This document shows positions 10,516 to 23,184 of a stretch of 64,000 bases of DNA, piece by piece. The position numbers and the translations under genes were made by a program. The notes beneath the pieces were generated by a model that worked only from the letters and a program-made list of their open reading frames with translations, had not been told where the DNA came from and ran no database searches. This DNA is from Helianthus annuus. Lineage: Eukaryota > Streptophyta > Magnoliopsida > Asterales > Asteraceae. Position 1 is the stretch's first letter. Every line of letters starts with the position of its first letter. The stretch lies in NCBI RefSeq assembly GCF_002127325.2, contig NC_035435.2, positions 13,647,893-13,711,892 of the forward strand, given 5' to 3'.

Positions 10516-11775
10516 ACCTTTAGAAGATGATTCAGTTTCTGTTTTAACTTCCTTTTCAGGGACATTTTCTAGTGGCTGTTCATTTATAGTGACCACATCT
10601 TCTTTTTCAAAATCTGGTTCAGATTTAACTTCTAAGGATGCAGAAGTTTCATCAACACATGTTTCATCAACACATGTATCATGTGAATCTAATTGAGATT
10701 TCCTTTCAGCTACGGTTTCCAATGGAGTCCCACTAGATTCAACATTAGGGACGTCCACTGAGACTGATTCAAAAGAAGAATCAGGATACTCTTGATTTTC
10801 TTGAGAAGGAGTTTCAGTGGTTTCACTGAATGTGTCCTGAGGGACCTCACTTGTAACACCGTCATCAACTGAAACATTAGAAACATTACAATCACACGCA
10901 TTAACTGAAACACAATCATCACCACAATTATTGTTCAAGGTTTCAACACAAACATCATAAGTTTTGACCCAAACATCAGGCTCACTTGACGACACATAAG
11001 CACAAAACGACTCAAACAAGATTTTTCCAAAAGCATTTTCAGACTCAGTTTGTTCAACATAAGTTTCAGAAAAATCAGAATGAAAAACTGATTCACTCCC
11101 CATAACATCTCCACACTTTACTTCAGATACTTTATCTGCACATGAAGACGAAGCATTAGGATCAATTGAGCCTTTAGAAACAAAATTTATTGAAGTAGAT
11201 TCCTGTTTCTCAACTGGTCTGCCATTAAATGATGACTTATTGTTTTTGGAACCATAAGTCATTTTACTTTCATTCATCAGTTCCTCCTCAGTCATAGGTA
11301 AATAAGTGTAATTGTCATTATAAGGAGGAGGAGCCTGATTGAAACCCAATCCACACCCTTTCTTTTTCTTGTATGCGAGTTGCTGATCACATAGATTTTT
11401 GACCAATTTACTGGAAGAATCATACTTTTTAATGTTAAGTTCATTAATTTGATATCTTTCTCTGATATCTTCCAGTTCTTTGATCAAAATGCATACCTTC
11501 TCCTGTGCCTCTAAGAAATGGGATGTTTTTACACTTACATCATCCTTAAGTTTGATGATGTCTTTCCGTTGAGCTTCAATTTTATCTTTATAAAGCTTTT
11601 CATTCTTTGATAAAGTAAAATTTTTATTTTTTATGTCTTGATAATCTTGTATTAGCTCAGCGTTGTGTATTCTATATGCCTCAACCCTTTCTCGACACTC
11701 AGAAGTGCAAAAGACAGAAAGTATCTCTTCACGAGTAATTTCTTGAGCCGCGGGTTTGTGAAACATAAATGCCAT
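10516..11775 (-). pseudogene. E2 Gag coiled-coil part
   Basis: In frame with the integrase piece (open from 11775 to 10045). It opens with MAFMFHKPAAQ, then SVFCTSECRERVEAYRIHN and a Lys/Glu-rich coiled coil (residues about 30-135). A long acidic Ser/Glu/Asp-rich region follows (about 190-415), with repeated TETPSQEN and SVDVPNVESSG type phrases. It aligns with 54660-55980 of E5, but the N-terminal UBN2-type capsid part of E5 (53082-54284) is missing. The leader adjoins the coiled coil directly. This is structural protein, not enzyme. Confidence 0.85.
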
Positions 11776-12005
11776 AATTTCAGTGGGTGGCGGTTACTCA
11801 TGTTCTATCCCCCAAAACACAAACCAAACGAGAACCCGTGTACTCGCTAACTCAAACACTCTGCAGTCGAATGAACAAACCCGCTTTCTAAACCGCACCT
11901 CAAAACCTGTCAATACTTATCACAACCAAACAAACAAACCCCCTTATTATTATTATTATTATTATTATTAATTTTAATTTTTTTAACTAATATATAAGAA
12001 AACTA

Positions 12006-12065
<60 letters not shown>

Positions 12066-13002
12066 TTTTTTTTTTTAAATCAATGATTAGGTAATTATCA
12101 ACTAATGATTATTAATATTATAATTATTATAAAATCAAAATAGAATCAAGTTGTTGTCTGTCTTCTTCTTCGTTAAACAAACCGAACCGAAACCCTAGTA
12201 TCACTTCAGCCGCCAAGATGATGATGATGATGAGGAGTAGAGATGGTTGCAAGTCGGAACGAGGTTGCAAGTCAGAACAATACGAGTCGGAATCAGAAAT
12301 GTGACTCGAGACCGATGATTGCGACTGGAACTCAAAGATGATGGAGATGATGAACACTGCACGGTGATCGGAGTTGAACGGAGATCGGAGTTCAACGGAG
12401 ATGATGAGCTCGAGACCGGAGATGATGATAATGATTAAACACAAAACCAAAAACTCGAAAACTCGACGGAGATGATGGGTGATGACAGAAACGGATGATG
12501 ATGGTGCTGATGAATGGAAAGCTGACGTATGGAGATGATGACTTGAGATCAGGTTTCGCAATGTTTGAACTCGAAAACGTTCCTTGTTTTGAAAACTAGT
12601 GGCGGCTGTGGTGAAGACGTTCGTTAATGGCAGTTGCAGGTTGTTAATGGCAGTGGCAAGTTGATGAAGACGGTGATGAGTAGTGATGATGATGGTGCGT
12701 CGGAGATGATTGCGACTCGGGAAAATACAACTCGAAACCAACGATCAAACTCGAAACAGCAAACAACTTGAACTCGAAACCGTGGACCTCGAAACCGCAA
12801 ATGGTTGCGAGTCAGAGATAGTGGAGTCGGAACGGTGGAGTTGGAACGGTGAATCGGAACCGGCACTCGGAACCTCAACTAGAGACCGAGGTGATGACTC
12901 GAAAACCTATGTGATAATTGATTGCGACTCGAGATCTATAATGTAGATAACTCGAAACCTTGAAGATTGTTGTAAGTCGAAACCGTGATAAGTTGACAAA
13001 TG
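11776..13002 (-). other. E2 5' leader, downstream part, with ATT repeats and CGAAACC words
   Basis: Non-coding, despite open frames on both strands. It holds two (ATT)n runs (11944-11970 and 12007-12064). From 12200 to 13002 it carries dozens of words of the type ACTCGAAACC, GAGTCGGAAC and GACTCGAGACC. The leader resumes at 21282 after nested E3. In element RNA sense the word reads GGTTTCGAGT. Confidence 0.8.
12007..12064. repeat. (ATT)n microsatellite
   Basis: About 19 ATT units in the E2 leader, with a shorter run at 11944-11970. Confidence 0.95.
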
Positions 13003-13532
13003 TGTTGGAATTTCGTGTAACTTTTTAGAAAATAATTTTAGTCAATTTGTCAAACAAACTGAACGCAGCGGAAAACATGTACACGAGGTTCGGTTCTAAA
13101 CCGTTTCCACCAGTGATCTCTTTACAATCAAAATAGGTTATAATAAAATTAAAGAATCATGACTACCAAGAAAGACACCTTGGTTCAACGAACGATCTCG
13201 CTAGATGATCGTTGACCACGAAATCATATTTGTTTGTTTGAAACGATTTCAAACGAAACCTTTAAACTAAAGAAAAATAAAGTTCAAAAAATTTACTCAC
13301 CTTTTTGCGTAATCAATGAAATTAAACTTTGGTTGTGCTCCACAGTTGAGACCTACTTCTTTGAACAAGTCTACCTACTCAATTTATTTTGCTTTGGTTT
13401 CTTTTTAAACCACTTTCAAAACGTCCAGGAGCAACAACTTCAAATTGAGAGTTCCAGTTCCGTATCCTTATATTTACTTTCTGTTTCTTTTAGAACTTTT
13501 TAAACGCATGTCAACTTCAACTAAAAGGTTCC

Positions 13533-13572
<40 letters not shown>

Positions 13573-13981
13573 ATTAAATTGAGAGTTCCATTTGAGATTT
13601 ATATGGGAGTAAATATATAAAAGATATCTATCTTTTATTTTAAACCAATTGTATTCTAAACACAACTCCTTTATAATTATCTCATAATTAAAACAATTAT
13701 CTCTCTCTATTATTATTAATTATCTAATAACTAACAATATGGATATACATATTTAATTATCTGATATTAATTATAATTAACAAATTAAGTATAATATTAA
13801 TCCGGCTCTCCGTAATTATTCTAAATAATTACCCGTTTCTTTTATTACGCTTATTATTTCGTGATCCGGTGATTAACGATTAAAACACCGTTAAATGTTC
13901 GTTGCCCAAAGTGTAACTCTTTGGGTCGTACCTTGATGGCAACATTGAATTATAATCGACAATTGAACATTATATCCAACA
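13003..13981 (-). repeat. E3 3' LTR
   Basis: TGTTGG to CCAACA, with a TA microsatellite at about 13533-13570. Any open frame in it is also found at the same place of the other LTR and is not a gene. Confidence 0.96.
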
Positions 13982-14845
13982 ATCTCCCACTTGGTTGATT
14001 GGCCGATTAAGTTTCAATGTAAACAATAGTGGGTGCCTAGCTGCATCATATTGCCCCCGACAAGGTATGACAAATTTATGTCAACTAATTCTTTACACCA
14101 ATCAAACCTTTGGTTATGCAAATACTATAGCCCGGGTTATCGACTCATTTATCCCTCTGTATTGAACACTTGTTGAACATGAGACATGGATCCAATTCAT
14201 TCTCATATATTATTCAACCATTTCTAATTTCGTTCCTGATTTGAAGTGGTTTATCAAACTACTACTAGTTCGAGCGTGGCCACATGTTTAACACCAGTTC
14301 AAATCAACGAAAGGCGCCAGAGTGTTCCTCTTCTAAGTATAGAAGCACAAATCCCTTTAGCTACAAACAACTCCCACTAAACTTCAGATCATTCCCAAAA
14401 CTATCCTTATTACTGCCAGTTACGTACAGCGTTAGATAGAATAAAAGAGCAACCATTCATTTAAGTTAGTTCTAGTATGTACCGCAGGTCTAAGGATACA
14501 ATGATCGTACCTATTCAAAATGTCTTATGACTAAGATCCATGAAGATCATTTTGAAACGAGTTACGCCCAATATGATTCAACTAATCATATCAGTGAATA
14601 TGGTTCTCAACACTTTGAGTACCCATGATATTGATCAACCATCTAATTCACAATAGTCTTTTACCAGATTGGTTCTCACGAATCTGATAGACTACGGACA
14701 TTTTAGAATACAATATTCATAGATACTTAACGTACTAATATTTGAACACAAATATAATAGTTTAAAAGACATTCAACCATTAAATTCAAATAAACATAAA
14801 ATACTGTTTACAGTTCAAAATGCACCAAATTACTAAATTACAAAA
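13982..14845 (-). other. E3 polypurine tract and 3' untranslated region
   Basis: ATCTCCCACTTGG at 13982-13994 (sense CCAAGTGGGAGAT) is the polypurine tract next to the 3' LTR. The remaining 850 bases up to the pol stop show no gene. Confidence 0.85.
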
Positions 14846-16123
14846 TCAGACCCACTGTCTAGCATATCTAAGACCTATACAATCAGCATGCTTCTCGTGT
14901 CTCACTTGAGGTATAGGCTTAGTAAACGGGTCCGCTAGATTCTGATCAGTATCAATTTTCTCTACTACGATGTCTCCTTTTTCCAAAACTTCCCGTATGT
15001 AATGGAATTTTCTGAGAATATGCTTCGTGCTGTGATGCGACCTTGGTTCCTTTGCCTAAGCAATCGCACCTGTATTGTCGCAAAATATCTCGATAGGCTT
15101 CTGTATGCTTGGTATAACTTCGAGATCAGCAATGAACTTTTTCATCCAAACAACCTCCTTAGCAGCTTCTGAAGCCGCTATATATTCTGATTCAGTGGTC
15201 GACTGGGCCACCACACTTTGCTTAGAACTCTTCCAAGTTATAGCACCACCATTTAAAGTAAAAACATAGCCTGTTTGAGATCGTGAATCATCACGATCCG
15301 TTTGGAAGCTTGCATCAGTGTAACACTTTACTCTCATCTCTTCTTCCAAACCGCCAAATATCAGAAACATATCCTTAGTTCTTTTTAAGTACTTTAGGAT
15401 ATTTTTCACATCAATCCAGTGGCTTTTACCAGGATTCTGTTGATATCTGCTAGTCAAGCTCAGAGCAAACGATACGTCCGGTCTAGTACATAACATGGCA
15501 TACATGATGGAACCGATAGCAGAGGCATATGGAACCTTTTTCATATCCTCTTTATCTTTGTCCAATTTGGGACATTGATGACTATTCAGTACGGTTCCAC
15601 TTGCCATTGGCAAGAGACCCTTCTTGGAATCTTGCATCGAAAAGCGCCTAATGACCTTATCGATATACGTACTTTGACTGAGTCCAAGTAGCCGCTTAGA
15701 TCTATCTCTATAAATCTTTATTCCTAGAATATAAGAAGCTTCTCCAAGATCCTTCATTGAGACACATTTACCAAGCCAGGAGTTAACGTCCTGCAGCATT
15801 GGGATATTGTTTCCAATGAGAAGTATGTCATCTACATACAGGATTAGAAAAGTAATAGAACTCCCACTTACCTTCTTGTAAACACATGGCTCATCTTCGT
15901 TTTTAATGAAACCAAACTGTTTGATTTTCTGATCAAAACGAAGATTCCAGCTTCGAGATGCTTGTTTCAATCCATAAATGGATTTATTCAACTTGCAAAC
16001 TTTCTTAAGATTCTTAGGATCTACAAAACCTTCAGGCTGCTCCATATAGACATCTTCTGTTAGGTGTCCATTTAGGAACGCGGTTTTGACATCCATTTGC
16101 CATATCTCGTAGTCATAATACAC
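14846..16123 (-). pseudogene. E3 RT and RNase H
   Basis: Copia reverse transcriptase and RNase H, reading minus from YYDYEIWQMDVKTAFLNG through LYVDDILLIGNN (YVDD box) to YTDASFQTDRDD and FCDNTGAIA in RNase H. A TAG stop at 15056-15058 interrupts the RNase H domain. The family reading continues beyond it in the same frame through HILRKFHYIRE and LADPFTKP to a stop at 14846-14848. A frame change near 16125-16135 separates this part from the preceding one. Confidence 0.92.
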
Positions 16124-16149
16124 GGCTATGGCAGTAGAATCCTAATAGA

Positions 16150-17073
16150 CTAAAGCATGGCTACTGGCGAGAAGGTTTCCTCATAATCAACTCCTTGAGT
16201 CTGAGTAAATCCTTTAGCAACCAACCGAGCCTTATAGGTTTGCACATTTCCATCCATGTCTGTTTTCAACTTGAAAACCCATTTACTTCCTATAGTCCGA
16301 CATTCGGGAGGAAGTTCAACCAAATCCCAGACTTGGTTGTCATACATGGATTGCATCTCGACGCCCAAGGCTTCGAGCCATTTTTCAGATTCGTTACCTG
16401 AAATCGCAGCTTTGTAGGTTGAGGGCTCTTCTTGATCTATTATCAAGACGTACCTATCAGGTGAATACCAATTAGGTTCATGACGATCCCTCGTACTTCT
16501 GCGGATGCCTAGTGTTACATCAGATTCTTGAATCCTCTCAGGTTCAGGTTCAACAATATTTTGTTGAGAGGTAGATTCGACTATTGGTTGATCAATTTGT
16601 GGTTCTCGAATTTCCTCAAGATCCACAAGATTATCTCCAATTCCTCGTGCCATAAGCTCATCCTCTAGGAATGTTCCTCGACGCTTAGTGAAAACTCTAT
16701 TTTCAGCAGGATTATAGAAATAATAACCAACCGGATATGCATATCCAATGAAGACAACTTTTTCACCGCGAGGATCAAGTTTGTCTGAAGACTCACTGGT
16801 AACATAAGCGTTACATCCCCATATGCGAAGGTAAGAGACTTTAGGTCGTTTACCATGCCACATCTCATATGGTGTCTTTTCTACCTTTTTAGTAGGAGCA
16901 AAATTTACAAGACGTGTAGCAGTTTCATGAGCATAACTCCAAAAGTAGTGTGGTAAGTTTGTACGACACATCATTGATCGAACCATATCTAATAAGGTTC
17001 GATTTCTCCTCTCAGACACACCATTAAGTTGTGGTGTTCCAGGTGGAGTTAGTTGGGATATAATCCCACACTT
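16150..17073 (-). pseudogene. E3 integrase C-terminal part and start of RT
   Basis: Begins in the integrase core with PQLNGVSERRNRTLL (catalytic Glu). The integrase C-terminus has LRIWGCNAYV and VVFIGYAYP, then an acidic linker, then the RT start with WLEALGVEMQSMYDN, SKWVFKLKTDMDG and YKARLVAKGFTQTQGVDYEETFSPVA. It ends at a TAG at 16150-16152 where related elements read on. A one-base frame change near 17080 and a TAA at 17094-17096 separate it from the upstream part. Confidence 0.92.
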
Positions 17074-17093
17074 CTTGAGATGTTATCAAACTC

Positions 17094-18818
17094 TTAATTA
17101 ATGTATTCACCACCTCGATCGGATCGAAGTGCCTTAATCGTTTTCCCTAGTTGATTTTGTACTTCACTTTGGAATTCTTTGAACTTTTCAAAGGTTTCAT
17201 GTTTAAACTTCATAAGATAAACATATCCATATCTACTATAATCATCAGTAAATGTAACGAAGTATCTTTCCCCGTTCCTTGACATAGTCCTGAATGGACC
17301 ACATACATCAGTATATATGAGTCCTAATAGGTCTTTGGCCCTTTCACTAGTTCCGGTAAAAGGGGCCTTAGTCATCTTGCCACTTAGACAACATTCGCAT
17401 AAATCATAAGTCTCTTGACCCGTGGATTCTAGAATCCCTGCGGTCTGGAGCTTCCTCATGCGATTGATGTTAATATGGCCAAGACGACAATGCCAATGAT
17501 ATGTTTGATTAAAGCTAGTTTTAACACGTTTAGAGGAAAGAGAGCATACTATATTATTTGATCTACTGTTAGAAGTATCTATTTCATAGACACCGTTGTG
17601 AGGCTTAGCCTCAAAATAGAACACACCATTTAAAAATGCAGAAATGCTACCATTAACAATATCAAAAGCATAATTAAAACCTTGTTCTCTTAAAGCAGAA
17701 ACAGAAATAATATTCTTAGTCAAACTAGGAACATAAAAAACATTGTCTAAAGTAATAAACAATCCAGAAGGTAATTCAAGAATAAATTCTCCAACTGCCT
17801 TCACAGCAACATTCTGCCCGTTCCCAACGTGCAGCTCTAAGTCACCCTGCTTCAGCTTCCTAATCCTTTTTAGTCCCTGCAAATCATTACAAATGTGAAA
17901 ACCACATCCAGTGTCAAATACCCAAGATTTGCTCGAAAAGGAAAATAGATTAATAACATGTATACCTGAGGATTCTCCAATTTGCAGCTTCTTAAGCTTC
18001 AACTCAGCCAGGTACTTGGGACAATTCCTCTTCCAATGCCCGATCTCATCACAGTGAAAACACTTGGCATCTTTATGAGGCTTTGCCTTCAGAGTGGCAA
18101 CCTTTTTGCCTTTGCCCTTGTCTTGCTTACTCGCCTTGCCTTTTCCCTTGGATTGCTTCTTCTTGGTAATTCTTCCTTCCCTGATCGCCAGCACTGGATT
18201 GCCCTTAGTTGGGATGTTTGTCTCAGCAGTTTTTAGCATCTGATGCAACTCTGGGATCGTTCTTTCCCACCCATTCATGTTATAGTTCATTACGAACTGA
18301 TGATATGAATTGGGTAGCGAGTTAAGGATCACATCCGTAGCTAACTCATTACTAAGGGGTGCGTTCAGACGCTCCAGTTGATCAACGAAAGACTTCATTT
18401 TCAGTACATGAGCACTGACCGAAGTACCTTCCTGCATGCGACATGTAATGAGAGATCTCATCACCTCAAAACGCTCATGACGAGCTTGCTGCTGAAACAT
18501 GTTTTTCAGCTGCTCACTCATCTCATATGCGCCCAATTTTTCTAGATTCTTCTGAAGTTCTAGAATAATCATAGCAAGCATAAGACATGTCACATCTTGG
18601 GAATCATCAACATGTTTTTCCCATGTCCTACGGGCTGCACCCGTATTAGCAGCAGGTGCTTCGGGAATTGATCCTTCAAGGACATAAGCCTTTTTCTCCG
18701 CCCTGAGAACAATTTTCAGGTTACGGTACCAATCCATGAAGTTAGAATTATCAAGTTTAGCATTTTCAAGGATGGACTTAAGCGAGAATTTGGTGTTATC
18801 AGAATTGTTTGTAGACAT
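17094..18818 (-). pseudogene. E3 gag, protease and integrase N-terminal part
   Basis: 574 codons from MSTNNSDNTKFSL. Residues 1-200 are a UBN2-type Copia capsid domain (MDWYRNLKIVLRAEKK, AHVLKMKSFVDQLERL). The zinc knuckle CFHCDEIGHWKRNC is near residue 255. The protease motif WVFDTGCGFHICN is near residue 300, with Gly-Cys after FDTG. GAG-pre-integrase HCRLGHININRM...CECCLSGK follows. The integrase core starts with TDDYSRYGYVYL and SDRGGEY. It stops at a TAA (17094-17096) in the integrase core. The single gag-pol frame is typical of Copia. This part has no internal stop. Confidence 0.94.
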
Positions 18819-20294
18819 CTGTAGAATTTAGAAGAAAATTTTATTAGTAATTTTCATGCATTAACCTAATTTAACTTTGACCCAAGATATACAAAATTTA
18901 GGAATTAGGATGAGATCCCATCTCCCCATAACTCAGTGAATGGACTTAGCACTCTTCACTGGCATAGATTGAAGGGTAGGTGACGATCACCAATTGTGTC
19001 AACTACACAATTCTCGGTTTGGGGTCGCATGACGAGTAGTGTCAAGCATTGGTACGTTAACCCCAACTACGCCCACTTTCACAACCGTAGAAAACAAATG
19101 CAGGGTAAACACTAACATTTGCTCTCGTGTCGCAAAAGTGATATTTGTCCTCAAATAAGAACCGTAGCCCGGCCCATGTAAGCATGGAAATCGCGAAACT
19201 ACCCCTAACCAAAACCGTAGGCCTGGATGCAGGGTAAACACTAGCACCAGGGGTTCGGATAGATCAGTTCGGGTGTTCTTAATTTAGGATGGCGTAGAAT
19301 ATCGATTTTAATTTGGGTTATATTTTAAAATTACCAGTTCGGGTCGTTTTAAAATACTTGTACGGCCTATGGCATGAACATAGGCTATACAATTCCTTTG
19401 TAAAAATCAATTTTACGTTTTAATTTGTGACGACTTGAAACACCTTTCAATCACTCGACCGATTAATTTTAAATACCCTATTTAATCTAAATTGGTCATG
19501 TCGAAAATTTATTTTAATTAATAACTTTTATTAATTACGGTTTTCAAATTAACTTTTAATTTTTGTAAAACCAATTTTGATTTTTGTATTTTAAAATAAA
19601 CTGTTTATTTTAATTACCTATCCAATACTTAATAAACCTTTTATTAAAATTGTCGTTTTAATGATCGTGTATTAATTATTAATTTTATGTACGTAACAAG
19701 CATCTCATGGCAAAACGCATAATAAAATAAATAAATATGCAATTCCGGGTTCAGAATATTATGTTCGGTTCGTTCGAGCCTAAGAACGTGAACCGAGCCC
19801 ATTAAGTGTAGCACAAACCCTTTTGTGCTCCCACTTAATCTTGGATCCAATCCTACAAAAAAAACTTCCTTTTTTTGTTTGTTTAAATTTCCGATAAGGA
19901 AAAATTTTAATGAGTTCTGATTCTTTTTAATAAAAAATATATCGCTTTCATATTAAAATCATTATTTCAATATTTCAAACTTTTTAATTTTTTTTAACCG
20001 CGTAGCTAAAAAACTAACTTAGTACGCGTATCATAAAAAGTTCTAAACCCGGATTTGCATAGTACGATCATTAAGCTAAACGAAATAGGTTAAGGCCAAA
20101 AATTATTTCAAAGAGGACTTTGACAAGTGTTATTTTTTGGCCTTAATAAAACTTGCCTATAACTATTATACGTGACAGGTTCCTATGCCAAATCTACTCG
20201 ATTTTAAGCATGCAATTCTATAACTATTTTATAGATCTATAAACACTATAATAAAATTAGCCTACTTTGATTTGTAAGGTGGCTCTGATACCAC
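18819..20294 (-). other. E3 5' untranslated leader and primer-binding site
   Basis: About 1.46 kb of AT-rich non-coding leader between the gag start and the primer-binding site GGCTCTGATACCA (20281-20293; sense TGGTATCAGAGCC, complementary to initiator tRNA-Met). Bases 19000-19260 contain a partly repeated stretch (CATTTGCTCTCG and CAGGGTAAACACTA twice). No other feature is recognised. Confidence 0.85.
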
Positions 20295-20824
20295 TGTTGG
20301 AATTTCATGTAACTTTTTAGAAAATAATTTTAGTCAATTTGTCAAACAAACTGAACGCAGCGGAAAACATGTACATGAGGTTCGGTTCTAAACCGTTTCC
20401 ACCAGTGATCTCTTTACAATCAAAATAGGTTATAATAAAATTAAAGAATCGTGACTACCAAGAAAGACACCTTGGTTCAACGAACGATCTCGCTAGATGA
20501 TCGTTGACCACGGAATCATATTTGTTTGTTTGAAACGATTTCAAACGAAACCTTTAAGCTAAAGAAAAATAAAGTTCAAAAACTTTACTTACCTTTTTGC
20601 GTAATCAAAGAAATTAAACTTTGGTTGTGCTCCACAGTTGAGACCTACTTCTTTGAACAAGTCTACCTACTCAATTTATTTTGCTTTGGTTTCTTTTTAA
20701 ACCACTTTCAAAACGTCCAGGAGCAAGAACTTCAAATTGAGAGTTACAGTTCCGTATCCTTATATTTACTTTCTGTTTCTTTTAGAACTTTTTAAACGCA
20801 TGTCAACTTCAACTAAAAGGTTCC

Positions 20825-20878
<54 letters not shown>

Positions 20879-21281
20879 TTGAGAGTTCCATTTGAGATTT
20901 ATATGGGAGTAAATATATAAAAGATATCTATCTTTTATTTTAAACCAATTGTATTCTAAACACAACTCCTTTATAATTATCTCATAATTAAAACAATTAT
21001 CTCTCTCTATTATTATTAATTATCTAATAACTAACAATATGGATATACATATTTAATTATCTGATATTAATTATAATTAACAAATTAATTATAATATTAA
21101 TCCGACTCTCCGTAATTATTGTAAATAATTACCCGTTTCTTTTATTACGCTTATTATTTCGTGATCCGGTGATTAACGATTAAAACACAGTTAAATGTTC
21201 GTTGCCCAAAGTGTAACTCTTTGGGTCGTACCTTGACGGCAACATTGAATTATAATCGACAATTGAACATTATATCCAACA
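20295..21281 (-). repeat. E3 5' LTR
   Basis: TGTTGG to CCAACA, 987 bases, with a TA microsatellite at about 20827-20873 that is longer than in the other LTR. Confidence 0.96.
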
Positions 21282-21286
21282 AAATG

Positions 21287-21900
21287 ATGGACTCGAAACC
21301 AGTGATGAAGATGGAGGTTGAATGTTGAGAATTTGAAAACTCAAAGATGATGAGTCGAGACCTTGGATATGATTGCTACTCGAGACTGGGGGATGATGAT
21401 GAAGGACGGAGGTGGTTGCGACTCGGAATTGTCGGACTTGAAATGGTGAGTCGAGACCTTGAGAGCGGTTGCGAGTCGAGACTGTTGAACAGATATGGAT
21501 GACTCGAAACTAGAGAATCAAGATAACCTTCCAAGCTTGAGAGATGGTGGTTGTTGGACTTCCAAATTTTGCACGTGTTTTTAAAAGTCAAACAAGATAT
21601 TCGATAGTTTTGTGATTTTGGCAATTTTGGAAATCAAGAATGTTTCAAAGATTATCAACGAGAATCTCGAAAATTTTGGGATTTTTCTAACATAAAGAAT
21701 TTTTCAAATCTTTTGAAGATTGGATAAAATCCCTTTTAACACAATTTTGAACGGATCAAGAAGCAAAATATGATTAATTTTCAATAAAAACCGATGAATA
21801 TTACGATGAACGCGAAGAACACTAACCCAAAAACAACGAAAATCTTGAATCTTTGATATCACACCGAGCCTAGAAACAGGTTCTAATGGCTCTGATACCA
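21287..21900 (-). other. E2 5' leader, upstream part, and primer-binding site
   Basis: Continues the leader broken by E3, with the same GACTCGAAAC and GAGTCGAGACC words up to about 21510. GGCTCTGATACCA at 21888-21900 is the tRNA-Met primer-binding site, two bases from the LTR. No gene. Confidence 0.88.
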
Positions 21901-21902
21901 CT

Positions 21903-22371
21903 TGTAAGTCCCGTGAAACGGATCTTTCAATGATATCAAACAATCACCAAGTTTGTGCGGAATCCAAACTTGGTGAGATTCAAGAAAAACACGAAAATAT
22001 GAAATATCAAGAACACCAAAATCACCTTTAATACTTGCACACGTTCTATTACTATGAATTAGCAAAACGTCTGGTACAAGTATCTTTCACAACCAAATCA
22101 CCTCACTCTCTCTCTTTAGGAATTCTATAACTAAGAGGCTCCAAGAAGTTCAAACCCTAAAACAAGTCTAAAACTTGTTTATATTTATAGACAAGCCAAA
22201 TTCCCTACATGGGCTCCCCTTGGGCCTGCTTGGCCCACATGGCCTAAAGCTTGGCCCAAGTGACCTATAAAGGTCCAAAACCAAATATAAACAAACCCGG
22301 TAAGACCCAGTTCGTAACCATAACCCGTTGTGTTAATTTGATGCGCCAGTCTCACACTTTAGGGCCTAACA
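21903..22371 (-). repeat. E2 5' LTR with promoter
   Basis: 469 bases, plus strand TGTAAGTCCC to GCCTAACA. In sense direction it has a cluster of at least five GGCCCA or TGGGCC sites (22205-22262) just upstream of the TATA box CTATAAATATAAAC (22177-22190). This looks like a compact plant promoter. In the 3' LTR the matching TATA is altered (TATATACATAG on the plus strand). Confidence 0.92.
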
Positions 22372-22376
22372 CAAAC

Positions 22377-23184
22377 TGTTCAAATCGTTTAACAGTTTAT
22401 CATTCTCAGATTTCAGCTTTTCACAGTTCAAGCTTAACTCCAGAATCTGTTCATCATCGGCTTTCTTCTCAATCTTCAAAGTTTTGTTTTCCAATGTCAA
22501 ACTCTCCACATCCTTCAAGAGTTTGACATTGTCTGCTTCTGTTTTTTCACATTTCGAGCATTTTCCATTCATCTTTCCATCATCAGCTTCTTTCTTTGTT
22601 TCCATCTTGTATGTTCCTGCACAGAAAATTTTAACAAAATCAAGAGGATTCAGATATTTATCAATATAACAACCCCTCTTAATATCATATTTCATAACAT
22701 TTTTTGCTGCAAGACACACAGTGATTCGTTTTCTCATTTCAATGATTACAACCAAATTTATCCTTTTTGATTCTTCTTTTATTTCATCCAATAACTCCCT
22801 TTTTCTTGAATCTTCATGAAGCCTATGATTTGTTATTGTATTGATGAAACTTCTTAAATCAAAGCATGACAAACTAGAATCCCGTTTCAGTTCATTCACG
22901 AATTTATCCCATTCCAAAGGTAAAGCATCAACAAATTTTGAAATTCTTTCGTCATTTGAATGATATATCTTATGTTTTTCTAACTTGATGATTAACTCAT
23001 AAAACCTTTCTTTCAACATCTCCACTGATTCATTCTTCATACATAAGAAATTTTCGAATCTTTTAACATAAACATCCTTATCATATCTCATCTCACACCA
23101 AGATTCCTTAGTCCAGTTATTTAAATTTTCAAGATTCTTGTTTTCTTGTTCATCAAACATTTTTGCCAAGTTTTGTACAATCAA
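22377..23184 (-). pseudogene. E1 gag, 5' part (UBN2-type capsid)
   Basis: Starts MIVQNLAKMFDEQENKN. The Copia capsid pattern is seen in the segment with WCEMRYDKDVYVKRFENFL, LKERFYELIIKLEK, FVDALPLEWDKFVNELK and SFINTITNHRLHEDSRK. This is the region that assembles the particle. A basic and Cys-containing linker follows (CSKCEKTEADN), then a coiled coil ending LLNDLNSL where E2 inserted. The coiled coil continues at 5903. No stop interrupts this half. The start shown is the first Met; the true start could lie slightly upstream. Confidence 0.87.

Larger units (their letters stand above)
13003..21281 (-). mobile_element. E3: Copia element (Tork-like), nearly full length, decayed
   Basis: LTRs 13003-13981 (979 bases) and 20295-21281 (987 bases) begin TGTTGG and end CCAACA. 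They differ at about 16 sites by hand count (about 1.7%), plus TA-repeat length. Target duplication AAATG is at 12998-13002 and 21282-21286. Primer-binding site GGCTCTGATACCA is at 20281-20293 and the polypurine tract is at 13982-13995. The internal region carries gag, protease, integrase, RT and RNase H in Copia order on the minus strand, with at least five disabling lesions. It sits in the leader of E2. Confidence 0.97.
5909..22371 (-). mobile_element. E2: Sirevirus-like Copia element with Gag-integrase-Gag ORF, holding E3
   Basis: The right (5') LTR is complete at 21903-22371. The left (3') LTR 5909-6350 lacks its last 27 bases and the adjoining polypurine tract. CAAAC target duplications flank both ends. 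A tRNA-Met primer-binding site is at 21889-21900. Without nested E3 the element is about 8.2 kb. Its long leader (21282-21888 plus 11776-13002) is followed by one chimeric coding region and then a long 3' noncoding region. RT and RNase H are absent, so it is non-autonomous. Confidence 0.92.

Noticed and set aside
12127..12741. 204-codon open frame on the minus strand in the E2 leader
   Set aside because: It consists of the GACTCGAAAC word array read as codons. The leader continues across the E3 insertion in the same word-rich, non-coding style.
13474..13665. Small minus-strand frame in the E3 LTR
   Set aside because: It spans a TA microsatellite and is not kept in the second LTR, where the repeat length differs.
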